From Desulfolutivibrio sulfoxidireducens (GTDB lineage: Bacteria; Desulfobacterota; Desulfovibrionia; Desulfovibrionales; Desulfovibrionaceae): a DNA stretch of 64,000 bases. A program made the position numbers and the translations under genes. The notes beneath the pieces were generated by a model. It was not told where the DNA came from. It saw only the letters and a program-made list of their open reading frames with translations, and made no database searches. Position 1 is the first letter of the stretch. Every line of letters starts with the position of its first letter. This document shows positions 56,101 to 62,513 of this stretch, one piece after another. The stretch lies in the NCBI RefSeq assembly GCF_013376475.1, contig NZ_CP045508.1, positions 3,074,001-3,138,000 of the forward strand, in the 5' to 3' direction.

Positions 56101-56690
56101 GCGGTGATGGCCTTCATCCGGGACATGCTGAGGATCACCGAGCGGCGGCGGGCCGGAATGGCCCCCCCGGTCAGCCCCGAGCCGCCCCCTCGGGGCACCA
56201 CGGCAAAGCCCATCTCCCCGGCCAGACGCACGATGCCCTGGACATGCTCCGTGCTGATCGGGGTCAGGACCAGCATGGGCAGTTCCATCCGCAGGTCCGT
56301 GGCGTCCGTGGAACACTCCACCAGGCTTCCGGTATGCTGCGCCAGGCATTCGTCCGGCAAAAACTCCGACAGGCGCATGAGGACGCGTTCCTTGAAGCGC
56401 ATGTCCGCGTCGTAGTCCTTCCAGAAACGAGCCACGGCGGCCCGAAGCGTCCCGGGATAGTCGCCCCAGGCTGTGGGACGGGCCGCGTCCAGGCGCGCGG
56501 CCACGCCCTGGCGCACCTCCTCGGGATTGACAAAGGGATTGTAGCGCACCAGGAAGCATTCGGCGGCCAGGGACACGGCCAGTTCCCGGGCATCGTCCGG
56601 CCAGGAGGAAAGCTCCTCGGGGGTGATGCCCAAAACGCGGGGCACCAGACGGTCAAGGGAAAGGGAAATATGGGGATTTTTTTCAAGCAT
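53175..56690 (-). CDS. Large FAD/iron-sulfur D-lactate dehydrogenase-like oxidoreductase (GlcD+GlcF type on one chain)
   Basis: The 1171-residue protein starts with an FAD-binding-4 domain (GGGSGLTGGAIPARR, SSLGGNIAENAGGPFCFEYG), continues with the FAD oxidase C-terminal domain (MHAGDGNCHVN, GEHGIGI), two 4Fe-4S motifs (CNRCGKCKQVCP near 680; CTACGKCAAACP near 790) and two CCG cysteine-rich domains (HLCCGYPLAV, CCGESG). This covers dehydrogenase and electron-transfer halves usually split as GlcD and GlcF. Proteins of this length serve as D-lactate dehydrogenases in Desulfovibrio, oxidising lactate to pyruvate for sulfate respiration; the substrate is inferred. The start at 56690 is uncertain because its ribosome-binding site is weak. 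Confidence 0.87.
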   Translation of the reverse strand: MLEKNPHISLSLDRLVPRVLGITPEELSSWPDDARELAVSLAAECFLVRYNPFVNPEEVRQGVAARLDAARPTAWGDYPGTLRAAVARFWKDYDADMRFKERVLMRLSEFLPDECLAQHTGSLVECSTDATDLRMELPMLVLTPISTEHVQGIVRLAGEMGFAVVPRGGGSGLTGGAIPARRRSVILSMSRMKAITAVDVEKKLLCAQTGVITLTAITAAAKHNLLLTVDPASKAASSLGGNIAENAGGPFCFEYGTTLDNIHSYTMVLPDARVIEVRRRDHPRHKILPEETAVFDIHDQAGTLTETISLQGGEIRGPGLGKDVSNKYLGGLPGVQKEGVDGIVTEACFILHDRLPHSRVLCLEFFGRSMRHAMLVIKDVVGLRDRIRLEGDAVKISALEEFGSKYVRAINYAKKSATYEGEPISVLLLQLDSADEQALDAAVANIVDIATPYENVDIFVAENDKQAEVFWEDRHKLSAISKRTSGFKINEDIVIPLGVVPEFSDFIEGLNLRCLGRAYKEALQNASRLHGVSPSDEFLAMEMEFADRILRGGLSAKDLSDAEVEVQTYYFFSDLTSRYPRLREPLREIYNDMIATRIEVANHMHAGDGNCHVNIPVNSNDQEMMRRAMEAADEVFTKVMSLGGAVSGEHGIGITKIAFLEDKKIAALRRYKAVVDPKNIFNPGKLVTKTLDVEPYTFSFNRLIRDIKKTALPEKDRLIAMLANIQFCNRCGKCKQVCPMYAPSQGLLYHPRNKNISLGALIEAIHYSQLRSGEPDPGLLDRLRRLMEHCTACGKCAAACPVKIQSAQVALDMRAYLETKEAGGHPIKTRVLSYLARDPSVRLPTAAKLMAYGQAFHGRAMGLVPAAWRNRLYNPVLRGPNPAIGVKNLAEKLRLEKGCLFSPPEAAPDAATVLYFPGCGAGLFSPGIGMAAVELLLRAGVRVVIPPAHLCCGYPLAVSGLAEAFATNRERTLAALRKLLEAARDKGFLPATLLTACGTCREALEGYDLAGSDGPMTRRDVLQFLAERLPPASSPDGRILYHAACHAEWAGVPALKVPEAYRAALAALTGAAVSVSPGCCGESGLGALTSPEIHNRIRAGKTGTLQKELADDAMPVVVGCPSCRIGIARCLGEIGRKNRVLHALEYLAALYGGPKWKRDLKKRLKAARVRL

Positions 56691-56800
56691 GGGCACGTCC
56701 GGAGGTTTCTTGTACGTGACGGTGGGGCGGCGGGGATTGCGAACCGCCACGAATAGCACGGGAGGGTGTCAGATAATGCCCCGGGGACACTTTGGCAAGT

Positions 56801-56870
56801 GCGACGCGAAGAGCAAGCGCGACGCGAAGAGCAAGCGCGACGCGAAGAGCAAGCGCGACGCGAAGAGCGG
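56801..56870 (+). repeat. 18-base tandem repeat, nearly four units
   Basis: The unit GCGACGCGAAGAGCAAGC occurs at 56801, 56819 and 56837 and in truncated form at 56855-56869, identical between units. It lies between the divergent lactate dehydrogenase and exported-protein genes. Eighteen bases preserve frame, but no supported gene crosses it. Confidence 0.8.
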
Positions 56871-56956
56871 TCCCGCAATTGTCATGCGCCGCTTCTTCAG
56901 GTAACAATTGCGTCGAACATCCCGGCCCCCCCACCCTCATCCATTCGGAAGGTCCC

Positions 56957-58213
56957 ATGCCCGGCACATTGATCCGCAGCCTGACAGTCCTGGTCCTGCT
57001 CGTGTCCGCCCCGGCCCTGGCCGCCCCGGCCGCGACATCCTTCGAAACCCCGCCCACCCTGCGGGCCTCGGCCATCCTGCCCCAAAACATGCTCTCGGCC
57101 CCGAACTGCCGCGTGGACGAGAAGGTGCGCACCGACGGCTACCTGAACATCTATACCCTGCACACCCGCGACGGCGACCTGCGCGTGCCCTCCACCGGCC
57201 TTCTGGCCGAGAGGCTGCGAGAATGCGCGGCCATCGCCGCCATGGACAAGGTCAATACCGCCGGACAATTCGGCGACGCCGTGGTGGAAAAAGGGAAAAG
57301 CACGGTCAAGGGCGCGGTCAATCTGGTGACCCGCCCCTTAAAAACCGTGGGGGGGGCGCTGTCCGGCGTGGGCAAGATGTTCCAGCGGGCCGAGGAAAGC
57401 CTGGTGGAGAGCAAATCCAGCAAGTACGAGGACTCGGCCGCCGCCGCCGCCCTGGGCTACTCCCGCTCCAAAAGGGAGATCGCCAAACGTTTCGGCGTGG
57501 ACCCCTATTCCACCAACCCCTATCTCAAAGACCGCCTGGACCGCCTGGCCGGGGCGGACTTCGCCGGCAGCCTGGTGGCCACCGGGGCCAGCGCGGCCGT
57601 CCCCGGGGCCGTGGGCGTGGGCGTGTCCGCGGCCGGCACCAGCAAATGGCTCACGGACATGGATGTGGCCATCCCCCCCGCCGACCTGCGCCGCCAGAAC
57701 CGCGAAAAACTCAAGGCCATGGGCGTTCCCGAGGATCTGGCCGAGGCCTTCATCAACAACGACGACCTCTCCCCCGTGCATCAGACACTTACCGTCTCGG
57801 CCCTTTCCGCCATGCCCAAGACCGCCAACCGCGAGGCCTTCGTGGCCTTCGCCACCCTGACCGACACCGAAGACCTGGCCCTTTTCCGCGAACGCATGGC
57901 ACTCATGTTCTCCGCCTTCAACTCGCGCATCGAACCCATCGTGCGCTTCGAACGCGTCGGCAGATTCGTGGCCGGCCGCACCGCCTCCAACACCATCGTC
58001 TTCTGCTTCCCCCTGGACACCCTGGCCTGGACCCAGACCATCGCCTCCCTGGCAACCCACCTCCATGACGCCCTGCCCCGACTCAAGGCCACAAAAATCG
58101 ACATCTGGACCACCGGAACCCTCACCCCCCTGGCCGCCAAATCCATGGCCGCCCTGTCCATCACCACCCACCAAAACAGCGCCGCCGCCCTGCTCGGCGG
58201 GACCGCCCGGTAA
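56957..58213 (+). CDS. Exported protein of unknown function
   Basis: The 418-residue protein has a signal peptide (SLTVLVLLVSAPALA, cleavage after ALAAP). The mature part has a stretch rich in Gly, Ala and Val around residues 110-135 and 200-230 (VTRPLKTVGGALSGVG; GASAAVPGAVGVGVSAAG), which may associate with membrane, and a C-terminal soluble domain. No motif is recognised. GGAAGG precedes the ATG. It stands alone and is followed by hairpins at 58229-58280. Confidence 0.6.
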   Translation: MPGTLIRSLTVLVLLVSAPALAAPAATSFETPPTLRASAILPQNMLSAPNCRVDEKVRTDGYLNIYTLHTRDGDLRVPSTGLLAERLRECAAIAAMDKVNTAGQFGDAVVEKGKSTVKGAVNLVTRPLKTVGGALSGVGKMFQRAEESLVESKSSKYEDSAAAAALGYSRSKREIAKRFGVDPYSTNPYLKDRLDRLAGADFAGSLVATGASAAVPGAVGVGVSAAGTSKWLTDMDVAIPPADLRRQNREKLKAMGVPEDLAEAFINNDDLSPVHQTLTVSALSAMPKTANREAFVAFATLTDTEDLALFRERMALMFSAFNSRIEPIVRFERVGRFVAGRTASNTIVFCFPLDTLAWTQTIASLATHLHDALPRLKATKIDIWTTGTLTPLAAKSMAALSITTHQNSAAALLGGTAR

Positions 58214-58228
58214 GCGGGAAAAGGGGAG

Positions 58229-58450
58229 AGCGTGGGGGCGCCGCCCCCACTCCCCCGGCAGGGGCCTCAGGCCCCTGCACCCCTGACTCGCCGTGGGCGA
58301 TCGGACCGCGCTTCGCGCCGGCCCGATCGCCCACGGCGAAATCAGTCCCGCATGGCCCGATACTCTTCCCGGAGGGCAGGATTGCCTCCGTACACGCCGC
58401 ATTCCCGTGGCTTTTTGCCGGCGCGACGCGCCGGCAAAAAGCCACGGAAT
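58229..58450. repeat. Hairpin-rich 3'-end element, copy 2, non-tandem part
   Basis: Behind the exported-protein gene come two perfect hairpins (stem GTGGGGGC/GCCCCCAC and stem GCAGGGGCC/GGCCCCTGC), then a 14-bp-arm palindrome near 58297-58338. A block GAAATCAGTCCCGCATGGCC...GGAGGGCA follows, matching the tail of copy 1. Last is a long palindrome (arms 58401-58425 and 58427-58450, 24 bp with one bulge) with the same CGGCGCGACGCGCCG centre as copy 1 but different arms. Confidence 0.75.
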
Positions 58451-58458
58451 CGGGGGGT

Positions 58459-58560
58459 CCGGGGCGGCAGCCCCGGTTCGGCATATCCGGGGCGGCAGCC
58501 CCGGTTCGGCATATCCGGGGCGGCAGCCCCGGTTCGGCATATCCGGGGCGGCAGCCCCGG
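58459..58560. repeat. 28-base tandem repeat ending five bases from the rnhB stop
   Basis: CCGGGGCGGCAGCCCCGG occurs four times (58459, 58487, 58515, 58543), separated by identical TTCGGCATAT spacers. Each 18-mer is itself a palindrome around CGGCAG. The array ends at 58560 and the rnhB stop codon is at 58566. Confidence 0.9.
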
Positions 58561-58565
58561 TGATG

Positions 58566-59222
58566 TTATATCAGGCTCCCCTGGTCGGTGGGACGGACGC
58601 GGCGGAAGGTGAGGCGATGGAGGGAGGAGGGTCCGAGGCGGGCCAGGGCCTTGAGGTGTTCGGCGGTGCCGTAGCCTTTATGATGGGCCAGACCGTAGCC
58701 GGGAAAGCGGCGGTCGAGGCGGACCATGAGGTCGTCACGGAGGGTTTTGGCCAGGATGGAGGCGGCGGAGATGGCCGGGACGGTCAGGTCGCCGCCGACC
58801 ACGGCGTGTTGGCGGATCGGAGACGGAAAACGGTCCAGGAGGTGGCCGGGGATGGTCTGGTTGCCGTCGATGAGGACCACGGCCGGGATGATGCGCAGGC
58901 GGCACAGGGCCTTGGCCATAGCCGCAAGGGTGGCGGCGAGGATGTTGACGCGGTCGATCTCGGCGGGCCAGACGACGCCGATGGCCCAGGCCAGGGCCTG
59001 GACCTTGATGGCCGGGGCGAGGGTATCGCGGCGGCCGGGGGTAAGCTTTTTGGAATCGGTGAGTCCCGGCAGGTCGTAGGACTCGGGCAGGATGACGGCC
59101 GAGGCCACGACGGGACCGGCCAGACAGCCGCGTCCGGCCTCGTCGATTCCGGCGTGAGGGACGTCGTTTGGGATGCGGTCCACAGGCGCGCGGGAAATCG
59201 AAGGTGACGATAGCGCGCGCAC
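58566..59222 (-). CDS. rnhB: Ribonuclease HII
   Basis: RNase HII cuts RNA in RNA-DNA hybrids, including single ribonucleotides in DNA. The 218-residue protein has [15 protein letters not shown] with the Asp-Glu pair, the conserved LTDSKKL, and [11 protein letters not shown] and [10 protein letters not shown] blocks. The GTG at 59222 has GGGGGAA just upstream; an internal GTG at 59183 would shorten the N-terminus by 13 residues. It is the last gene after rplS, as in many bacteria. Confidence 0.95.
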   Translation of the reverse strand: MRALSSPSISRAPVDRIPNDVPHAGIDEAGRGCLAGPVVASAVILPESYDLPGLTDSKKLTPGRRDTLAPAIKVQALAWAIGVVWPAEIDRVNILAATLAAMAKALCRLRIIPAVVLIDGNQTIPGHLLDRFPSPIRQHAVVGGDLTVPAISAASILAKTLRDDLMVRLDRRFPGYGLAHHKGYGTAEHLKALARLGPSSLHRLTFRRVRPTDQGSLI

Positions 59223-59237
59223 ACTTCCCCCACTCGT

Positions 59238-59278
59238 ATCGCTTCCTTAAAAAAGATGGCCGTTTTTAAGGAAGCGAT
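59238..59278. terminator. Perfect 16-bp inverted repeat between rplS and rnhB
   Basis: ATCGCTTCCTTAAAAA (59238-59253) and TTTTTAAGGAAGCGAT (59263-59278) pair perfectly around nine bases. The T-run is inside the stem rather than behind it, so it may be an attenuator, a processing site or an atypical terminator before rnhB. Confidence 0.5.
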
Positions 59279-59344
59279 CTCTTGCGGCAGGTTCTCTCGA
59301 ATTTCGGACCCGCGGAATTCGAGGAGATGCCACTGGCGAGCGGT

Positions 59345-59692
59345 CTACCAGGCGGTCCTGGTCTTGATGCGGGCGGCCTTGCCCTTGAGGCGGCGCAGGT
59401 AGTAGATGCGGCCACGGCGGACCTTGCCCTGGGAGACCACCTCGATGCGCTCGAGAAACGGCGAGTGCATGGGGAAGACGCGTTCCACGCCCACGCCGTC
59501 GGACACCTTGCGCACGGTGAAGGTGGCGTTGGTGGTGCCTTTGCGCACGCGCAGGACCGCGCCCTGGAAGACCTGGATGCGTTCCTTTTCGCCCTCGATG
59601 ATCCGCAAAAACACCTTTACGGTATCTCCGGCGCGGAAGTCGGGCATGTCCAGGCGCATCTGTTCCATTTCGATTTTCTGAATCGGATTCAT
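59345..59692 (-). CDS. rplS: 50S ribosomal protein L19
   Basis: The 115-residue protein has the L19 pattern: [45 protein letters not shown] and RRGRIYYLR near the end. AAGGAG precedes the ATG. It follows trmD as in the standard rpsP-rimM-trmD-rplS operon. Confidence 0.97.
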   Translation of the reverse strand: MNPIQKIEMEQMRLDMPDFRAGDTVKVFLRIIEGEKERIQVFQGAVLRVRKGTTNATFTVRKVSDGVGVERVFPMHSPFLERIEVVSQGKVRRGRIYYLRRLKGKAARIKTRTAW

Positions 59693-59773
59693 ACTGTTGT
59701 CTCCTTGGGCGGTCCGGTCCGGGTCTGGCCCGTCCGTCCGTATCTCTCTCCCGGCGGCGGTGTACGCTCGGGT

Positions 59774-61060
59774 TCAGTACACGTCGGCAAGCAGTCGGTC
59801 CACCAGGATGGCCGCGGCGGAACGCACCGACAGATGGTTATAGGCGTCAAAGGGCCGGATCGGGGGTAAAAATCCGTCGGCCCGGCACATCACCTCCGGG
59901 GCCAGCCCCGAACCGGTTCCAAGCACAAGCAGCACGGGCCGCGTTGCGAGCTGTTCCCGCAATCTGGCAAACCCGGTGAATTCCCCCGCACCCTCGGTCC
60001 TGGCCGACGTGACCACGACAAAGGGGCGCATGCCGCGTTCCCCGGCGATGTCCTCCACCGCCTCGTCCAGACCGCGACGAATCCGCACCAGGGCCAGGGC
60101 CTCGGCCCGATCGGGGTTGGCGGCCCGGCCCGGCCCGCGCGTCCAGTGGCCCGTGAGCTTTTCGGCCAGGGCCCGCTGGTCGTCAAGGGGCGTGACCACG
60201 AAATAGCCCCCCAGTCCATAGCTGCGGGAAACGCGCGCTATATCGTGTACGTCCAGGTTTGTCAAAGAGACCGTGCCGATTTTTCCATGCCGGTCCAGAA
60301 CCGGACCATGCACCAGGGCGACATACAGGTTGCGGCCAAGGCCCGGGCCCTTTTTTCCGCGCAGAAATTCCACGTCCCGGGCCGAAAGCCCGGCCTCGGG
60401 CAAAAGCTCGGGCCGTCTGGCCAACGTGGCCTCGAGCCCCTTTTCCCGCCTCCAGGCCGCGATCCGGGCATGATTCCCGGACAGCAACATGTCCGGGACC
60501 GCAAGCCCCTCAAAGACCTCGGGCCGCGTATACTGGGGATATTCCAGAAGCCCGGAGGAAAAACTCTCCTCATGCGCCGACTCGTCCTTGCCCATGAAAC
60601 CGGGCACAAGCCGGGCCACGGCCTCGACGAGGCACAGGGCCGCCGCCTCGCCGCCGTTCAACACGAAATCGCCGACCGAGACCGGGACCAGGGGAAAAAG
60701 TTCCGCAAGCCTGGCGTCAATGCCCTCGTACCGGCCGCAGATCAGCGTCACGTCGGGGCCCTCGGCCAGCCTGGCCGCCATCGCCTGCGACAGCGGCTCC
60801 CCCCCCGGCGTCAAAAGGACCATGGGACCCGGCCGCTCGATCCCGGAAAGCGCGTCCCGAAGCGGCCCAAGCATCATGACCATGCCCGGCCCGCCGCCAT
60901 AGGGCCGGTCGTCCACGGTGCGGTGCCGGTCTACCGCAAAGTCCCTGGGGTTGATGAACGAGAATTCCACCAACCCCGACTCCACGGCCTTGCCCATGAG
61001 CCCACAGGAAAGGGCCTCGCGGAAGAACTCCGGAAACAAGGTCACGATATGAAATCTCAC
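59774..61060 (-). CDS. trmD: TrmD tRNA (guanine-37-N1)-methyltransferase fused to a second RNA-methyltransferase-like domain
   Basis: Residues 1 to about 240 are TrmD: HIVTLFPEFF, DDRPYGGGPGMVM, CGRYEGIDARL, VGDFVLNGGE and a final SGNHARIAAWR. It methylates G37 of tRNAs by a knotted SAM fold. Residues about 245-428 form another alpha/beta domain (NLYVALVHGPVLDR, SYGLGGYFVVTPL, VLLVLGTGSGL and a final AYNHLSVRSAAAILVDRLL) resembling the SPOUT-like RNA methyltransferase family often encoded next to trmD. Its RNA target is unknown. The start is GTG at 61060 behind GGGAG. Confidence 0.93.
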   Translation of the reverse strand: MRFHIVTLFPEFFREALSCGLMGKAVESGLVEFSFINPRDFAVDRHRTVDDRPYGGGPGMVMMLGPLRDALSGIERPGPMVLLTPGGEPLSQAMAARLAEGPDVTLICGRYEGIDARLAELFPLVPVSVGDFVLNGGEAAALCLVEAVARLVPGFMGKDESAHEESFSSGLLEYPQYTRPEVFEGLAVPDMLLSGNHARIAAWRREKGLEATLARRPELLPEAGLSARDVEFLRGKKGPGLGRNLYVALVHGPVLDRHGKIGTVSLTNLDVHDIARVSRSYGLGGYFVVTPLDDQRALAEKLTGHWTRGPGRAANPDRAEALALVRIRRGLDEAVEDIAGERGMRPFVVVTSARTEGAGEFTGFARLREQLATRPVLLVLGTGSGLAPEVMCRADGFLPPIRPFDAYNHLSVRSAAAILVDRLLADVY

Positions 61061-61132
61061 GACTCTCCCTTTTGCTCCCCGGCAAGGGCCTCCATCAGCC
61101 GCTCCTGGCCCGGGGCCGCCCTGACCTCGTCA

Positions 61133-61236
61133 TTCCCCCGGCCGCGCCGCCGGCGGCGGGGCCGGGGGAAAGAGGGAGTCCGGGGGGAATCATTCCCCCC
61201 GGGCGGGGTCCGGGGCGGCGGCCCCGGGGATATACA
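61133..61236 (+). repeat. GC-rich 3'-end hairpin element, copy 3
   Basis: It contains a palindrome with arms 61133-61151 and 61152-61170 (18 of 19 paired), then GAGTCCGGGGGGAATCATTC and a CCGGGCGGGGTCCGGGGCGG block to 61236. The order is the same as copy 1 read in reverse. Its right part is the coding end of rimM, so the repeat supplies the last dozen codons. Confidence 0.75.
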
Positions 61237-61774
61237 CCTCCACCAGTCCCGGGGGCGGGGTGGCGATGATGGTGGCGGTCTCCAGGTCGATGGAGGCGAT
61301 GGTGTGGGGGTTGGCGGGCAGAAGGATTTCCTTTCCGGACTCGTGGATGATGCGCCAGACTTCCTGGCCGGGCATATCGAGGATGTCGTCGAGGACGCCG
61401 AGGACGGGGTGCGGGGTATCCGGGGCCAGCACCCGGCAGCCGATAAGCTGACGGCGGTAGTATTCCCCCGGAGGAGGCGGCGGCAGGTCGCCTTCCGGGA
61501 TGGACAGCACAAATCCGCGCAAGGTTTCGACGGCGTCGCGGTCATCGATGCCGGAGAGGGTCACAAGCAGGTTCCCGGCGTGGCTGCGCCGGGCCGTAAC
61601 GGTGCGCGTGACGCAATTTCCGGGTCGGCTTTGCGGCGGGGTCAGCCGCAGGGCGCGGCCATTTTGGAAAACGGAAGGGGAGTCGGCGAAGGATCTGACG
61701 ACGATCTCCCCTCTCACGCCGTGGGGGCGAAGGATTTCGCCCACGACCACGTGGCGGTCCGGGTTGTTTTTCAT
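61190..61774 (-). CDS. rimM: Ribosome maturation factor RimM
   Basis: RimM helps 30S head assembly by binding S19. The 194-residue protein has VVVGEILRPHGVRGEI at the N-terminus, the FADSP region, and the PRC-barrel half with YYRRQLIGCRV and the distal GKEILLPANP. The final residues IPGAAAPDPARGE are written by the GC-rich repeat copy 3 and replace the usual family end, so the true end looks shifted by insertion of the element. It lies between the KH protein and trmD. Confidence 0.93.
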   Translation of the reverse strand: MKNNPDRHVVVGEILRPHGVRGEIVVRSFADSPSVFQNGRALRLTPPQSRPGNCVTRTVTARRSHAGNLLVTLSGIDDRDAVETLRGFVLSIPEGDLPPPPPGEYYRRQLIGCRVLAPDTPHPVLGVLDDILDMPGQEVWRIIHESGKEILLPANPHTIASIDLETATIIATPPPGLVEVYIPGAAAPDPARGE

Positions 61775-61814
61775 ATGGGCGGCCCTGGCCGGAGTCGTCC
61801 TGGGCGGCCCCGGC

Positions 61815-62048
61815 TTATTCGAGGATTTCCAGGACGGAGCGTTTTTTGGCCTTGGTGGAGGCGGCGCCCAGGATGGTGCGCATGGCCCTGGCCGTGCGTC
61901 CCTGTTTGCCGATGACCTTTCCCAGGTCTTCCTTGGCCACCTTCAGTTCGATGACCGAGGTCTGTTCGCCCTCGACCTCGACGACCTGCACCTGGTCGGG
62001 GTTATCGACCAGGGACTTGGCCACGTATTCGATCAAGTCCTTCAACAT
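61815..62048 (-). CDS. khpA: KH-domain RNA-binding protein (KhpA/YlqC family)
   Basis: The 77-residue protein has one KH domain with the [14 protein letters not shown] loop (GxxG = GKQG). Such proteins lie between rpsP and rimM in many bacteria and bind RNA, with roles in ribosome or cell-wall gene regulation in other species. The ATG at 62048 follows AGGAGGTGAAC; an in-frame GTG lies two codons upstream. Confidence 0.93.
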   Translation of the reverse strand: MLKDLIEYVAKSLVDNPDQVQVVEVEGEQTSVIELKVAKEDLGKVIGKQGRTARAMRTILGAASTKAKKRSVLEILE

Positions 62049-62204
62049 GTTCACCTCCTGCGTGCACTGCCCTCAAGGCGAAGCCAGGGACCTTAGACGC
62101 GGTTATCCGAACGTCGTCGGACACGCGCGATCCGTCTCCCCGTCCCTTCTTCGCGGGTTTTCTTCGAATCCATCGGCATGCGGCGTCAAAAGCCGCGAAG
62201 GAAG

Positions 62205-62444
62205 CTACTTCCCGGCTTTTTTGAGCAGGGCCTTGACCGTATCCGAGGGTTTCGCGCCGAGATCGGTCCAATACTTCACCTTTTCCATATCCACCTTCAG
62301 CTCGGCCGGGTCAACCATGGGGTTGTAGTGGCCAAGGTACTCCAGGGCGCGGCCGTCACGGCGGGTGGCGCTGTCCAGGGCGACGATGCGGTAGAAGGGC
62401 CGTTTTTTGGACCCCATGCGGGTCAGACGAATTTTCATGGCCAT
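62205..62444 (-). CDS. rpsP: 30S ribosomal protein S16
   Basis: The 79-residue protein matches S16 throughout: [35 protein letters not shown] and [20 protein letters not shown] lies 8 bases before the ATG at 62444. It follows ffh on the minus strand. Confidence 0.98.
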   Translation of the reverse strand: MAMKIRLTRMGSKKRPFYRIVALDSATRRDGRALEYLGHYNPMVDPAELKVDMEKVKYWTDLGAKPSDTVKALLKKAGK

Positions 62445-62513
62445 GATGCGATCTCCTTCAAAAGGATCAGGTTGCGTGTGGTATTGGCGGCGGGCAAGGC
62501 CCGCCCTCCCGGG

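Noticed and set aside
56801-56870. Possible CRISPR array
   Set aside because: The 18-base units are directly adjacent with no spacers, and no cas genes are near.
58459-58560. Possible CRISPR array (18-mers with 10-base spacers)
   Set aside because: The spacers are identical to each other and far too short, so this is a tandem repeat.
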